This document shows positions 1 through 6,125 of a DNA stretch of 14,401 nt, in pieces (position 1 is the first letter of the stretch; each line of letters starts with the position of its first letter). Where the stretch lies: positions 1-14,401 of the forward strand of contig JBBTVO010000023.1 of assembly GCA_038063195.1 (NCBI GenBank), in the 5' to 3' direction. The notes beneath the pieces are model-generated. The model ran no database searches. It saw only the letters and a list, made by a program, of their open reading frames with translations, and had not been told where the DNA came from. This stretch comes from JBBTVO01 sp038063195 (lineage in GTDB: Bacteria > Patescibacteriota > Microgenomatia > Levybacterales > UBA12049). The position numbers and the translations under genes are program-made.

Positions 1-300
1 GATGCGACCGGCTCTGTAAAATTAATTGTAAAATATATAATTGATGCATGGATTGAAGGACGGCAGGAAGGAATTAAAAATGACGAGAAGAACAGAAAGA
101 TAAAGGAAGTTGAAGATGCGAAAAAAGCAAGCGATGCCTTGAAAGCAGAGAAAAAAGCAATTTCGAAGGCTGTTGTTCCAAAAACTATGGACTTAAAAGA
201 CGGTATTAATGAAAAGAAATTTGAAAAACCAAAAGAGAGTACCAAAAAAAAGCCAGCAGTGAAAAAGGTTTCGAAAGCAAAGAAAACAATTAGCGACTAG
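1..300 (+). CDS. rpsB: 30S ribosomal protein uS2, C-terminal part (5' end outside window)
   Basis: The frame is open from base 1 to the TAG at 298-300 and encodes 99 residues. It begins DATGSVKLIVKYIIDAWIEG, which matches the uS2 C-terminal signature (DDA..S/A-IKL...I.DA.IEG), followed by a Lys/Glu/Ala-rich tail of about 75 residues. uS2 binds the 30S head/body junction near S1. The long basic tail ending in KAKKTISD is lineage-specific; uS2 tails vary widely. The last codons (ATT AGC GAC TAG) coincide with an intergenic repeat found again at 6089-6100, so the repeat may have supplied the stop codon. The next gene is tsf, the classical partner of rpsB. Identification rests on the visible signature and this neighbour; the N-terminal two thirds are not in the window. 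Confidence 0.88.
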   Translation, partial: DATGSVKLIVKYIIDAWIEGRQEGIKNDEKNRKIKEVEDAKKASDALKAEKKAISKAVVPKTMDLKDGINEKKFEKPKESTKKKPAVKKVSKAKKTISD

Positions 301-335
301 TGGCTAGTTGCTAACAAACTAGTAACTGTTTAATT
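289..335. repeat. TAGCGACTAG-family intergenic repeat, copy 1
   Basis: This stretch is built from short CTAG-containing words: TTAGCGACTAG, GGCTAGTTGC, AACTAGTAAC. ATTAGCGACTAG recurs exactly at 6089-6100 (between zwf and gnd), and its complement core CTAGTCGCTA occurs at 10545-10554 (before the DHH-like gene). The repeat overlaps the end of rpsB and fills the rpsB-tsf spacer. No Shine-Dalgarno sequence is visible before tsf within it. Confidence 0.7.
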
Positions 336-800
336 ATGAAAGCGGATATTAAATTATTAAAAAAATTAAGGGAAGAATCGGGTGCGGGGATTGCGGATTG
401 CCGCAAGGCGCTTGAAGAGTCAGCCAATGACTACAAGAAGGCAGTTGAGTGGATTAAGAAACACGGGATTGAGAAAGCCGCAAAGAAATCTGACAGAGAA
501 ACTTCACAAGGATTGGTAGAGGCATATATTCACCAGGGCGGAAAAGTCGGCGCGATGATTGAAATAACTTGTGAGACAGATTTCGTCGCAAGAACTGACG
601 ATTTTAAGAATTTGGCTCATGAAGTAGCGATGCAGATAGCCGCAATGAATCCAAAAGATGTCCCAAGTTTATTAAAACAGGAATATATAAGAGACGCATC
701 GATAAAGATTGAAGATTTGGTCAAGCAAGCAATCGCCAAGTTGGGCGAAAACATTGTCGTTCGCAGGCTCACTAGATACGAATTAGACGCGAATGATTAG
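336..800 (+). CDS. tsf: Translation elongation factor Ts, short form
   Basis: EF-Ts is the guanine-nucleotide exchange factor for EF-Tu. The 154-residue product shows an N-terminal UBA-like domain (about residues 5-45, with LREESGAGIADCRKALEE), the diagnostic ETDFVAR motif (about residues 80-86) that contacts EF-Tu, and an end at LGENIVVRRLTRYEL. The E. coli protein is about 283 aa, but short EF-Ts proteins such as that of Thermus end at the same IGEN..VRR..R.EL point, so this is a natural short form, not a truncation. The last residues (DAND) and stop lie in sequence resembling the repeat that precedes the next gene (GCGAATGATTAG versus CGAATGATTGG), so the tail may be repeat-derived. It follows rpsB by 35 bp. 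ATG at 336 is chosen because it gives the canonical N-terminus; no Shine-Dalgarno sequence is seen. Confidence 0.95.
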   Translation: MKADIKLLKKLREESGAGIADCRKALEESANDYKKAVEWIKKHGIEKAAKKSDRETSQGLVEAYIHQGGKVGAMIEITCETDFVARTDDFKNLAHEVAMQIAAMNPKDVPSLLKQEYIRDASIKIEDLVKQAIAKLGENIVVRRLTRYELDAND

Positions 801-842
801 TCCGAATATCACACGAATGATTGGTGCGAATAGATCCGAATA
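789..842. repeat. Left flanking repeat of the GxxExxY gene
   Basis: This segment has repeated CGAAT words: GCGAATGATTAG, TCCGAATATC, ACGAATGATTGG, GCGAATAG, ATCCGAATA. ATCCGAATA (834-842) is the exact reverse complement of TATTCGGAT (1252-1260) after the GxxExxY gene. TCCGAATAT (801-809) is the reverse complement of ATATTCGGA (1251-1259). The gene is therefore bracketed by inverted copies. Confidence 0.65.
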
Positions 843-851
843 AAACTGTAT

Positions 852-1250
852 ATGCCCAGGATTATTCAAAAAGAACTTTCCTACAAAATAATGGGCATCC
901 TCTTTTCAGTTCACAATGAACTCGGCAATAGATACCAAGAGAAGTATTATCAAAGGGCAATTGAAGAAGGTCTCAAGCAAGAAAAACTAAATTTTAAGAA
1001 AGAACTTTCTGTAGATTTATTGTACAATGGTAAAAAGATCGGAAAATATTTCCTTGATTTTCTGATTGAAGATAAGGTAATATTGGAAGTCAAGACAGTC
1101 GATAGGTTAAAACCAAAAGATTTTAAACAAGTGTTAGCGTATCTTGCAGCAAATAATCTAGAACTTGGAATTCTTGTAAATTTCAGAACTGATAGACTTA
1201 GTTATAAAAGAATTTTAAATTCAAAGACTATTCGTAAGGATTCGGAGTAA
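852..1250 (+). CDS. GxxExxY protein (PD-(D/E)XK nuclease-like)
   Basis: The 132-residue protein matches the GxxExxY family: an N-terminal helix with GILFSVHNELGNRYQEKYYQ (variant G...QExYY signature, about residues 15-34) and a nuclease-like core with D69, E79 and K81 in LDFLIEDKVILEVK, the D...ExK arrangement of the PD-(D/E)XK fold. The biochemical function of the family is not known to me; nuclease activity is inferred from fold and motif only. It sits between tsf and frr, where pyrH is common in bacteria, and is bracketed by short inverted repeats (834-842 and 1252-1260), which suggests a mobile or recently inserted cassette. ATG at 852 gives the usual N-terminus; no clear Shine-Dalgarno sequence is seen. 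The sequence is more AT-rich than its neighbours by eye. Confidence 0.82.
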   Translation: MPRIIQKELSYKIMGILFSVHNELGNRYQEKYYQRAIEEGLKQEKLNFKKELSVDLLYNGKKIGKYFLDFLIEDKVILEVKTVDRLKPKDFKQVLAYLAANNLELGILVNFRTDRLSYKRILNSKTIRKDSE

Positions 1251-1266
1251 ATATTCGGATGAATTA
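1231..1266. repeat. Right flanking repeat of the GxxExxY gene
   Basis: The sequence contains ATTCGTAAGG, ATTCGGAG and ATATTCGGATG. TATTCGGAT at 1252-1260 is the reverse complement of ATCCGAATA at 834-842. It overlaps the last codons (TIRKDSE) and stop of the GxxExxY gene, so the repeat and gene travel as one unit in appearance. Confidence 0.6.
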
Positions 1267-1286
1267 GGATAATTGATAAATAACGT

Positions 1287-1832
1287 ATGAATTTGGAAGA
1301 AATAAGAAAGAAGTTTGCCAAGATCTTGGAAATAATTCACAATGATCTTGCTACAGTACGCACTGGTCGCGCCACACCTTCACTTGTTGAACACATAATG
1401 GTAAGTTGTTATGGTGGGACGCAAAAGCTAAGAGTCGTAGAGCTTGCTACAATTGTCGCGCAGGATACACAGACTATTGTAATTACTCCTTTTGATAATT
1501 CAATTATCGGAGAAGTCCAGAAGGGAATTACAGAAGCAAATGTCGGACTCAATCCCGTAATCGACGGTCAATTGATAAGGATTAGTATCCCGCAACTATC
1601 AGAGGAAAGAAGACAGGAGTTAATTCACTTGATGAAACAAAAGCTTGAAAACGGACGGATTATGGCAAGACAAATAAGACATGAGGCAATGAATGATGTA
1701 AAGAAAGAAAAAGAAACTTCTGAAGATGAAGTTTCGAGGCTTGAGAAAGAAATCCAGAAAATGACGGATGAAATTATGACTGATATTGACGCAATTGGAA
1801 AGAAGAAAGAAGAAGAGCTGTTACAGATATAA
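1287..1832 (+). CDS. frr: Ribosome recycling factor
   Basis: RRF splits post-termination ribosomes together with EF-G. The 181-residue protein is close to the usual 185. Family landmarks are visible: LATVRTGRATPSLVEHI (residues 21-37), the YGG...LR beta segment, ANVGLNPVIDGQLIRISIPQLSEERRQEL (central domain), the MARQIRHEAMNDVKK helix, and KETSEDEVSRLEKEIQKMTD near the C-terminus. The two long helices form the three-helix bundle of domain I. It closes the rpsB-tsf-frr translation block, here interrupted by the GxxExxY gene. The TAA at 1830-1832 overlaps the start of a long intergenic repeat. Confidence 0.96.
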   Translation: MNLEEIRKKFAKILEIIHNDLATVRTGRATPSLVEHIMVSCYGGTQKLRVVELATIVAQDTQTIVITPFDNSIIGEVQKGITEANVGLNPVIDGQLIRISIPQLSEERRQELIHLMKQKLENGRIMARQIRHEAMNDVKKEKETSEDEVSRLEKEIQKMTDEIMTDIDAIGKKKEEELLQI

Positions 1833-1914
1833 TTAACCCAATTGCTCTAATTGACCTAATTTCTAAAATTGGGATTTATTTAGGTTAATTAGGAATTAGA
1901 ATAATTAGAAATTA
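1831..1914. repeat. CTAATTGAC-type intergenic element, copy 1
   Basis: This 84-base AT-rich element begins AATTAACCCAATTGCTCTAA and ends TTAGAATAATTAGAAATTA. The first part is a 9-bp tandem (..CCAATTGCT CTAATTGAC CTAATTT). It matches 4547-4583 plus 4612-4658 with three mismatches by eye; the second copy carries 28 extra bases at 4584-4611. It fills the spacer between frr and rseP and overlaps the frr stop codon. Confidence 0.85.
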
Positions 1915-1920
1915 AATAGC

Positions 1921-3033
1921 ATGATTATAACAATAATAGTTTTCCTATTAATCCTAACGCTTCTAGTTCTGATACATGAAGCGGGGCATTTTTTTGTTGC
2001 TAAATTTTTCAAGATCAAGGTTGAGGAATTTGGAGTAGGGCTTCCGCCGCGGGCCTTTGGGATAAAAAGAGGAGAGACTTTGTACTCTGTAAACTGGCTT
2101 CCGATTGGGGGATTTGTAAAACTTTACGGTGAGGATGACGCCGGTGGAGGAAGTGTGAAGATTAAATCGGGAGAAAAGCTTTCGGGAGATTTGGGGCGGG
2201 CATTTTATGCACGGCCTGTCTGGCAAAGAGCGCTTATAATTGTTGCAGGAGTCTTTATGAATTTTCTTCTTGCTGTTGTAATTATTACATATTTTTTCGG
2301 AATCGCAGGAGTACAAACGCCGGGGGACAAAGTAATAATTACGGAGATTGTGAAGAATTCGCCTGCGGATATTTCGGGGCTTAAATCTCAAGACGTAGTG
2401 ACAAGCCTAAACGGAATGAAAGTTACCAGTCCTTCGCAAATAATTGAAACCACGAGAAAACATCTTGGAGAAAAAATAACTCTTGAGATTAGGAGAAATG
2501 ACGAAACTAAAAAAGTAGAGGTAACTCCGCGCAAGAATTTTCCGGCAGATGAAGGGCCGATGGGAGTGGCGATTTCTTCAAATGTTGTGGTCACCAAATA
2601 TCCTCTTTGGCAGGCGCCTTTCGTAGGCCTTATTGAAGCGCTTAAATATTCATGGCTTATTCTTGCAGGACTTTTCGGAGTTGTCTCTCAGCTTCTTACA
2701 CAGGCTCAAATTCCCAAAGGCGTCGCAGGACCGGTCGGAATTGCACAGCTTACGGGGCAGTTTATTGCCGTAGGTCCATTGGCAGTTTTATCATTTGTTT
2801 CGCTTTTGTCACTTAACCTTGCGATATTAAATGTCCTGCCGATTCCGGCGCTTGATGGCGGAAGGTTATTTTTTATTCTCATCGAAGGAGCACTTGGTAA
2901 GAAAGTTTCGCGCAGTTTTGAAAGCAAAGCACATGCCATAGGCATGGCAATTCTTCTTGCGCTTATTGCGATAATTACACTAAGCGATCTTATACGACTT
3001 ATAACCGGCCAGCCCATTCTCCCAAAGCAATAG
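1921..3033 (+). CDS. rseP: RseP-type site-2 (M50) zinc metalloprotease
   Basis: This intramembrane protease cleaves membrane-anchored anti-sigma factors or remnant signal peptides. The 370-residue protein has the HExxH zinc motif at H19-E20-A-G-H23 in the first membrane helix, a further hydrophobic segment at about 103-130, a single PDZ domain at about 137-197 (NSPADISGLKSQDVVTSLNG), and the third zinc ligand in LDGG (D312) within the NVLPIPALDGGR helix. A last membrane segment lies at about 338-360. Length and order match one-PDZ RseP/RasP/YluC proteins. No rseA-like substrate gene is visible nearby. It starts right after the repeat at 1831-1914; ATG at 1921 puts the HExxH helix at the expected N-terminal position. 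Confidence 0.95.
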   Translation: MIITIIVFLLILTLLVLIHEAGHFFVAKFFKIKVEEFGVGLPPRAFGIKRGETLYSVNWLPIGGFVKLYGEDDAGGGSVKIKSGEKLSGDLGRAFYARPVWQRALIIVAGVFMNFLLAVVIITYFFGIAGVQTPGDKVIITEIVKNSPADISGLKSQDVVTSLNGMKVTSPSQIIETTRKHLGEKITLEIRRNDETKKVEVTPRKNFPADEGPMGVAISSNVVVTKYPLWQAPFVGLIEALKYSWLILAGLFGVVSQLLTQAQIPKGVAGPVGIAQLTGQFIAVGPLAVLSFVSLLSLNLAILNVLPIPALDGGRLFFILIEGALGKKVSRSFESKAHAIGMAILLALIAIITLSDLIRLITGQPILPKQ

Positions 3034-3104
3034 CTTGAAATTGTCATTCTGAGTTGTAGACGAAGAATCTATAGTCCGAAGAACCTCCATGGAATATTTT
3101 CTCT

Positions 3105-3128
3105 CTTCTTTTCTGCCAAGAAAAGAAG
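3105..3128. repeat. Perfect inverted repeat, 10-bp arms
   Basis: CTTCTTTTCT (3105-3114), loop GCCA, AGAAAAGAAG (3119-3128). The arms are exact complements. There is no U-tract after the stem on either strand, so it is listed as a repeat, not a terminator. Confidence 0.7.
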
Positions 3129-3152
3129 CAAAAGTTCCCGCCATGCCTCTTC

Positions 3153-3172
3153 CCTGCCTGCCGGCAGGCAGG
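3153..3172. repeat. CCTGCCTGCCGGCAGGCAGG palindrome, intergenic copy
   Basis: This is a perfect 20-bp palindrome in an AT-rich setting. Near-identical copies lie inside the pgl coding region (4170-4189, one mismatch) and inside the HIT gene (11714-11734, one extra A). Confidence 0.9.
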
Positions 3173-3184
3173 TCATGCTTTTCA

Positions 3185-3235
3185 GATTAAACCCGCTAAT
3201 TTACAATCTCCCCGTTAGGGGACGCTCGTTTAATC
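3185..3235. repeat. Nested inverted repeat GATTAAAC...GTTTAATC
   Basis: GATTAAAC (3185-3192) and GTTTAATC (3228-3235) are complementary 8-bp arms. Inside lies a smaller hairpin, TCCCC-GTTA-GGGGA (3209-3222). The whole could fold as a cruciform or RNA structure. Confidence 0.6.
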
Positions 3236-3279
3236 CTTCATGCATTTGATGCCGGATTGTCAAAAAATGATTTTTTCTG

Positions 3280-3308
3280 TTGACAAAATAAACCTTCAGT
3301 GATATAGT
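3280..3308 (+). promoter_or_regulatory. Sigma70-type promoter for the unknown gene at 3319
   Basis: TTGACA (3280-3285), a 17-base spacer and TATAGT (3303-3308) form a near-consensus promoter. The ATG follows 10 bases after the -10 box, so transcription would start about 4 bases before the start codon, giving a nearly leaderless mRNA. Confidence 0.75.
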
Positions 3309-3318
3309 CGCTACCAAT

Positions 3319-4002
3319 ATGACACAAAGGTTGGAGAGAAGTCTTCCGTTTGAATTTAGAGAATTACCAGAAATTGTGCAGCAGCGAATAGAAGGAGTTG
3401 CTTCCTTGCGAAAAGAAGAGACTAAAGGTCCTCATACAGTGGCAGAATTAAATCAGTTACTCTCACAAGTAGACCAGCTTATGGCACAGCACTTCGACGC
3501 CTTGAGCCCATTCCTTAGGCTTGAAAACATTGATAGATGGCACCATGCATGGAGAAGAGCATTTTATGGTAAAGGCGCTTTAGAAACAGTGGAAAAATCC
3601 GATAGAGGAAAAGCATGGCAATTTCATGAAAAGAGTTATATGTATGGATCTCAAGACGGGAACTATGAAAGCTCAATTGCAACAGCAGCTGGGAGATGGG
3701 AGACGATATCAGATCAGGACGGATTTGAAAAGAATCCGGCACTTCCTCTTCTTAAGATTTACAAATCGACTGGTCTTAAAAGAGAATGGAGAAATGTCAT
3801 AGTTAATGGAGATGAACAAGCAGAAATGTTAGTCTTGAGGGGTCCCCTAAATGATGTAAGGAATGATTTTCGCGAGAGCATGGATGCAGTCTTGCTTTAT
3901 AGAGCAGACGGTCCACTTTCAAACGAGGTAACTTATGTTGTTGATCCTCATTACGATTTATCTGCTATAAAACCTTTGAAGCCCTCTATTCGGATAATGT
4001 AA
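3319..4002 (+). CDS. Protein of unknown function, 227 aa
   Basis: I do not recognise this protein. It is a soluble-looking product of 227 residues with no signal peptide or membrane segment. The N-terminal third is helical and charged (LERSLPFEFRELPEIVQQ, then a Q-rich stretch HTVAELNQLLSQVDQLMAQH at about 39-58). A middle part is rich in aromatic residues (DRWHHAWRRAFYGKG, about 71-85), and the end reads YVVDPHYDLSAIKPLKPSIR. It has its own strong promoter with almost no 5' leader and lies between the repeat-rich stretch and pgl. ATG at 3319 is chosen because of the promoter spacing. Codon use and length support a real gene; I infer no function. It may be lineage-specific. Confidence 0.7.
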   Translation: MTQRLERSLPFEFRELPEIVQQRIEGVASLRKEETKGPHTVAELNQLLSQVDQLMAQHFDALSPFLRLENIDRWHHAWRRAFYGKGALETVEKSDRGKAWQFHEKSYMYGSQDGNYESSIATAAGRWETISDQDGFEKNPALPLLKIYKSTGLKREWRNVIVNGDEQAEMLVLRGPLNDVRNDFRESMDAVLLYRADGPLSNEVTYVVDPHYDLSAIKPLKPSIRIM

Positions 4003-4006
4003 CTTC

Positions 4007-4015
4007 TGGTAATAT
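4007..4015 (+). promoter_or_regulatory. Extended -10 promoter for pgl
   Basis: TGGTAATAT gives an extended -10 (TGn + TAATAT, 4010-4015). The pgl ATG is 11 bases downstream, implying a leader of only about 4-5 bases. No good -35 was found. The call is based on spacing and on similarity to the proS and HIT promoters. Confidence 0.45.
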
Positions 4016-4026
4016 ACGTATATAAA

Positions 4027-4546
4027 ATGCAGACGATAAGTGTTTCGAGTGATCTTAAGGGAATTGAGATTGCAAAGGAAAAGCTCTACGAAGCCGTAGA
4101 TAAGAAAACTGTTTTATATCTTTCCGGCGGAAGAACTCCAGCGCCTCTTTATAGAAAATTTGCCAAAGACCCGCCTGCCGGCAGGCAGGAAAAATTATTT
4201 AGACCGGGAGCGGTGGCGATAGTAGATGAGAGGTGGGGAAAGCCCATGCACGGGAATAGCAATGAGAAAATGATAAAAGATNNNNNNNNNNNNNNNNNNN
4301 NNNNNNNNNNNNNNNNNNNNNNNNNNNNNNNNNNNNNNNNNNNNNNNNNNNNNNNNNNNNNNNNNNNNNNNNNNNNNNNNNCTTTCTCAGATGGACCAGA
4401 TCTTCTTGCTGGTTTTTGGGAATGATAAGAAGAAAGCTCTGAAGGCAATGTTTGCAGACGGTCCAATTGAAGAAATTCCCGCAAGATTTCTCAATACCCC
4501 CCAGGTTACCGATAAAGTCCTTTTAATAACAGACCAAAAGGTATAA
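4027..4546 (+). CDS. pgl: 6-phosphogluconolactonase, interrupted by assembly gap
   Basis: Pgl hydrolyses 6-phosphogluconolactone to 6-phosphogluconate, step two of the oxidative pentose-phosphate pathway. The 85 residues before the gap contain LYLSGGRTPAPLYRKFA (conserved LSGGsTP..LY motif) and AIVDERWGKPMHGNSNEKM (conserved DER.v....SN..m motif). After the gap the frame starting at 4382 gives 54 residues (VFGNDKKKALKAMF, then PARFLNTPQVTDKVLLITD) that match the family's C-terminus, ending at TAA 4544-4546. The other frame read through the 100 N stops early and is an artefact. Typical length is about 230-260 aa, so perhaps 90-120 residues are missing. Residues 48-52 (PPAGR) come from a palindromic repeat inserted in frame. 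zwf follows. Confidence 0.88.
4170..4189. repeat. CCTGCCTGCCGGCAGGCAGG-family palindrome inside pgl
   Basis: CCCGCCTGCCGGCAGGCAGG differs from the intergenic copy at 3153-3172 by one base. It is read as part of DPPAGRQE within an otherwise conserved enzyme, between the LSGG and DER motifs, where family members vary in length. Confidence 0.85.
4282..4381. other. Assembly gap (100 N) within pgl
   Basis: Exactly 100 N. Both flanks are at codon boundaries of the same protein, so the true length is a multiple of 3 and not 100. Confidence 0.97.
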
Positions 4547-4658
4547 AATTAACCTAATTGCTCTAATTGACCTAATTTCTAAACAAGTACCAAAACTTAC
4601 AAATTAAAATAATTGGGATTTATTTAGATTAATTAGAAATTAGAATAATTAGAAATTA
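4547..4658. repeat. CTAATTGAC-type intergenic element, copy 2, with 28-base extra segment
   Basis: 4547-4583 and 4612-4658 together match copy 1 (1831-1914) with three differences. Bases 4584-4611 (CAAGTACCAAAACTTACAAA and 8 more) are absent from copy 1. The last base is the A of the zwf start codon, so the element forms the entire pgl-zwf spacer. Confidence 0.85.
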
Positions 4659-6088
4659 TGAGTAGTCCTTTTGCCATGATTATCTTTGGTGCGACGGGGG
4701 ACCTCGCCCAAAACAAACTTATCCCAGCGCTTTTCTCCCTTTTCAACCAAAATCTTCTGCCCGAAGAGTTTTTCGTAGTGGGATTTTCAAGACGGGATTT
4801 TTCAGACGATGAATTCCGCGATTATTTCAAAGACTTATCCGAAAAGCCAGATTGGGAAAAATTCTCTGCCCATCTTTTTTACCAAAAAGGAGATTTTGCG
4901 CAGGAAAAAGGATACACGGAACTCATCGAGAAGCTTAACTCATTTGATAAAAAAATGGGAGCATGTATTACGAGATTTTTTTATCTAGCGACACCTCCGC
5001 AAAATTACGAGATTATATTAGATTACCTCGAGTCAACAGAACTTGCCGAGGGGTGCGGACAAGGGAGTAATAAGTGGACGCGGATAATTATCGAGAAGCC
5101 TTTCGGAAAAGATTTGGAGACGGCAATTGCTCTTGATGAGAAGCTCTCGAAGATTTTTGAAGAAAAGCAGATTTTCCGTGTAGACCATTACCTCGGTAAA
5201 GAGACTTTACAGAATGTTCTTGCTTTCCGGTTTGCCAATGGAATTTTTGAACCCGTCTGGAATAGCGAACATCTTGACCATGTACAGATAACCTGGGCTG
5301 AGAAAAAGGGCATTGAAGGACGGGGGAGTTTTTTTGACGGGGTAGGAATTTTGCGTGACGCTGCGCAAAACCATCTCATGCAGCTTATTGCATCTGTTGC
5401 CATGGAGCAGCCCAGAAGTTTTACGAAAGAAGATCTGCGTGATGCGCGGGCAAATGCAATAAAAGCGATAAACTGCATTGAGCCCTCCGAAGTTTCTCAA
5501 GACGTAGTACGGGGGCAATACCAAGACTACAAAGACGAAAAGGAAGTTTCGCCTAATTCTGAGACCGAAACATTCGTCGCTTTTAAATTCCACGTAAATA
5601 CACCGCGGTTTGAAGGAGTGCCGTTTTACGTAAGGGCAGGGAAAAAAATGCCAAAAGATGAAGTGACGATTTCGATGGTTTTTAGGCAAACTTGTCATAT
5701 CTTATTTAAAGAATTTGGGTGTCCTGAGATTGGGAATGTTTTGACAATAAGGATTCAGCCGGATGAAGGAATTTATATGAGAATTATTGCGAAAAAGCCC
5801 GGAAGTAAGCTTGCGCTTGAGACTGTGGATATGCATTTTACATATGAAGAATCTTTCAATACGAAAGGACTTGAAGCTTACGAAAAGATTTTAATTGATA
5901 TTTTTCAGGGAGACCAGATGCTTTTCAATAGATCAGATGAGCTGGCGAGTTCCTGGGACTTTATTACTAAAATCTTGAAAGGCTGGGAAAAAGAAGGAGA
6001 CAAAGATTTAAAAATTTATAAAAACGGCGAGTGGGGACCCAAAGAAGCACAGGATTTGATAGAAAGAGATGGAAAAAAATGGCTCTAA
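4658..6088 (+). CDS. zwf: Glucose-6-phosphate 1-dehydrogenase
   Basis: G6PD oxidises glucose-6-phosphate to 6-phosphogluconolactone with NAD(P)+. The 476-residue protein is of normal length. Visible landmarks are the Rossmann motif GATGDLA (residues 11-17), IIIEKPFGKDLETA (about 143-156), the substrate-binding RVDHYLGKE (174-182, with D176/H177) and EGRGSFFDGVGILRDAAQNHLMQLI (about 220-244, with catalytic-region H239). The C-terminal domain has FVAFKFHVNTPRFEGVPFYVRAGK. It lies between pgl and gnd, so all three oxidative pentose-phosphate enzymes are adjacent. No Shine-Dalgarno is visible; the ATG directly abuts the repeat at 4547-4658 and gives the canonical N-terminus. No missing key residue was noticed. 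Confidence 0.97.
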   Translation: MSSPFAMIIFGATGDLAQNKLIPALFSLFNQNLLPEEFFVVGFSRRDFSDDEFRDYFKDLSEKPDWEKFSAHLFYQKGDFAQEKGYTELIEKLNSFDKKMGACITRFFYLATPPQNYEIILDYLESTELAEGCGQGSNKWTRIIIEKPFGKDLETAIALDEKLSKIFEEKQIFRVDHYLGKETLQNVLAFRFANGIFEPVWNSEHLDHVQITWAEKKGIEGRGSFFDGVGILRDAAQNHLMQLIASVAMEQPRSFTKEDLRDARANAIKAINCIEPSEVSQDVVRGQYQDYKDEKEVSPNSETETFVAFKFHVNTPRFEGVPFYVRAGKKMPKDEVTISMVFRQTCHILFKEFGCPEIGNVLTIRIQPDEGIYMRIIAKKPGSKLALETVDMHFTYEESFNTKGLEAYEKILIDIFQGDQMLFNRSDELASSWDFITKILKGWEKEGDKDLKIYKNGEWGPKEAQDLIERDGKKWL

Positions 6089-6122
6089 ATTAGCGACTAG
6101 AGATTAGCCACTAGCAACTAGT
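6088..6122. repeat. TAGCGACTAG-family intergenic repeat, copy 2
   Basis: ATTAGCGACTAG (6089-6100) is identical to 289-300 and is followed by AGATTAGCCACTAGCAACTAG, again CTAG-rich. It overlaps the last base of the zwf stop codon and fills the zwf-gnd spacer. Confidence 0.75.
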
Positions 6123-6125
6123 TTT

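Larger units (their letters stand above)
3034..3279. other. Gene-free stretch filled with repeat debris
   Basis: No convincing gene is seen. The stretch begins with TTGTCATTCTGAG...GACGAAGAATCT, a word pair that is a widespread interspersed sequence in many bacterial genomes (from memory). It is followed by three inverted repeats (3105-3128, 3153-3172, 3185-3235). None is followed by a T-run, so a classical intrinsic terminator for rseP is not evident. The stretch ends at the promoter of the next gene. Confidence 0.7.

Noticed and set aside
336..800. EF-Ts as a truncated pseudogene
   Set aside because: Short EF-Ts proteins such as that of Thermus end at the same motif, and the EF-Tu-binding part is intact.
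3105..3128. Intrinsic terminator of rseP
   Set aside because: The stem is AT-rich and no T-run follows it on either strand.
4027..4425. Short pgl version ending FSDGPDLLAGFWE
   Set aside because: Produced by reading 100 placeholder N in the wrong frame; the frame from 4382 gives the genuine family C-terminus.
5207..5698. 163-codon minus-strand open frame
   Set aside because: Entirely opposite zwf, with no motif and no promoter.
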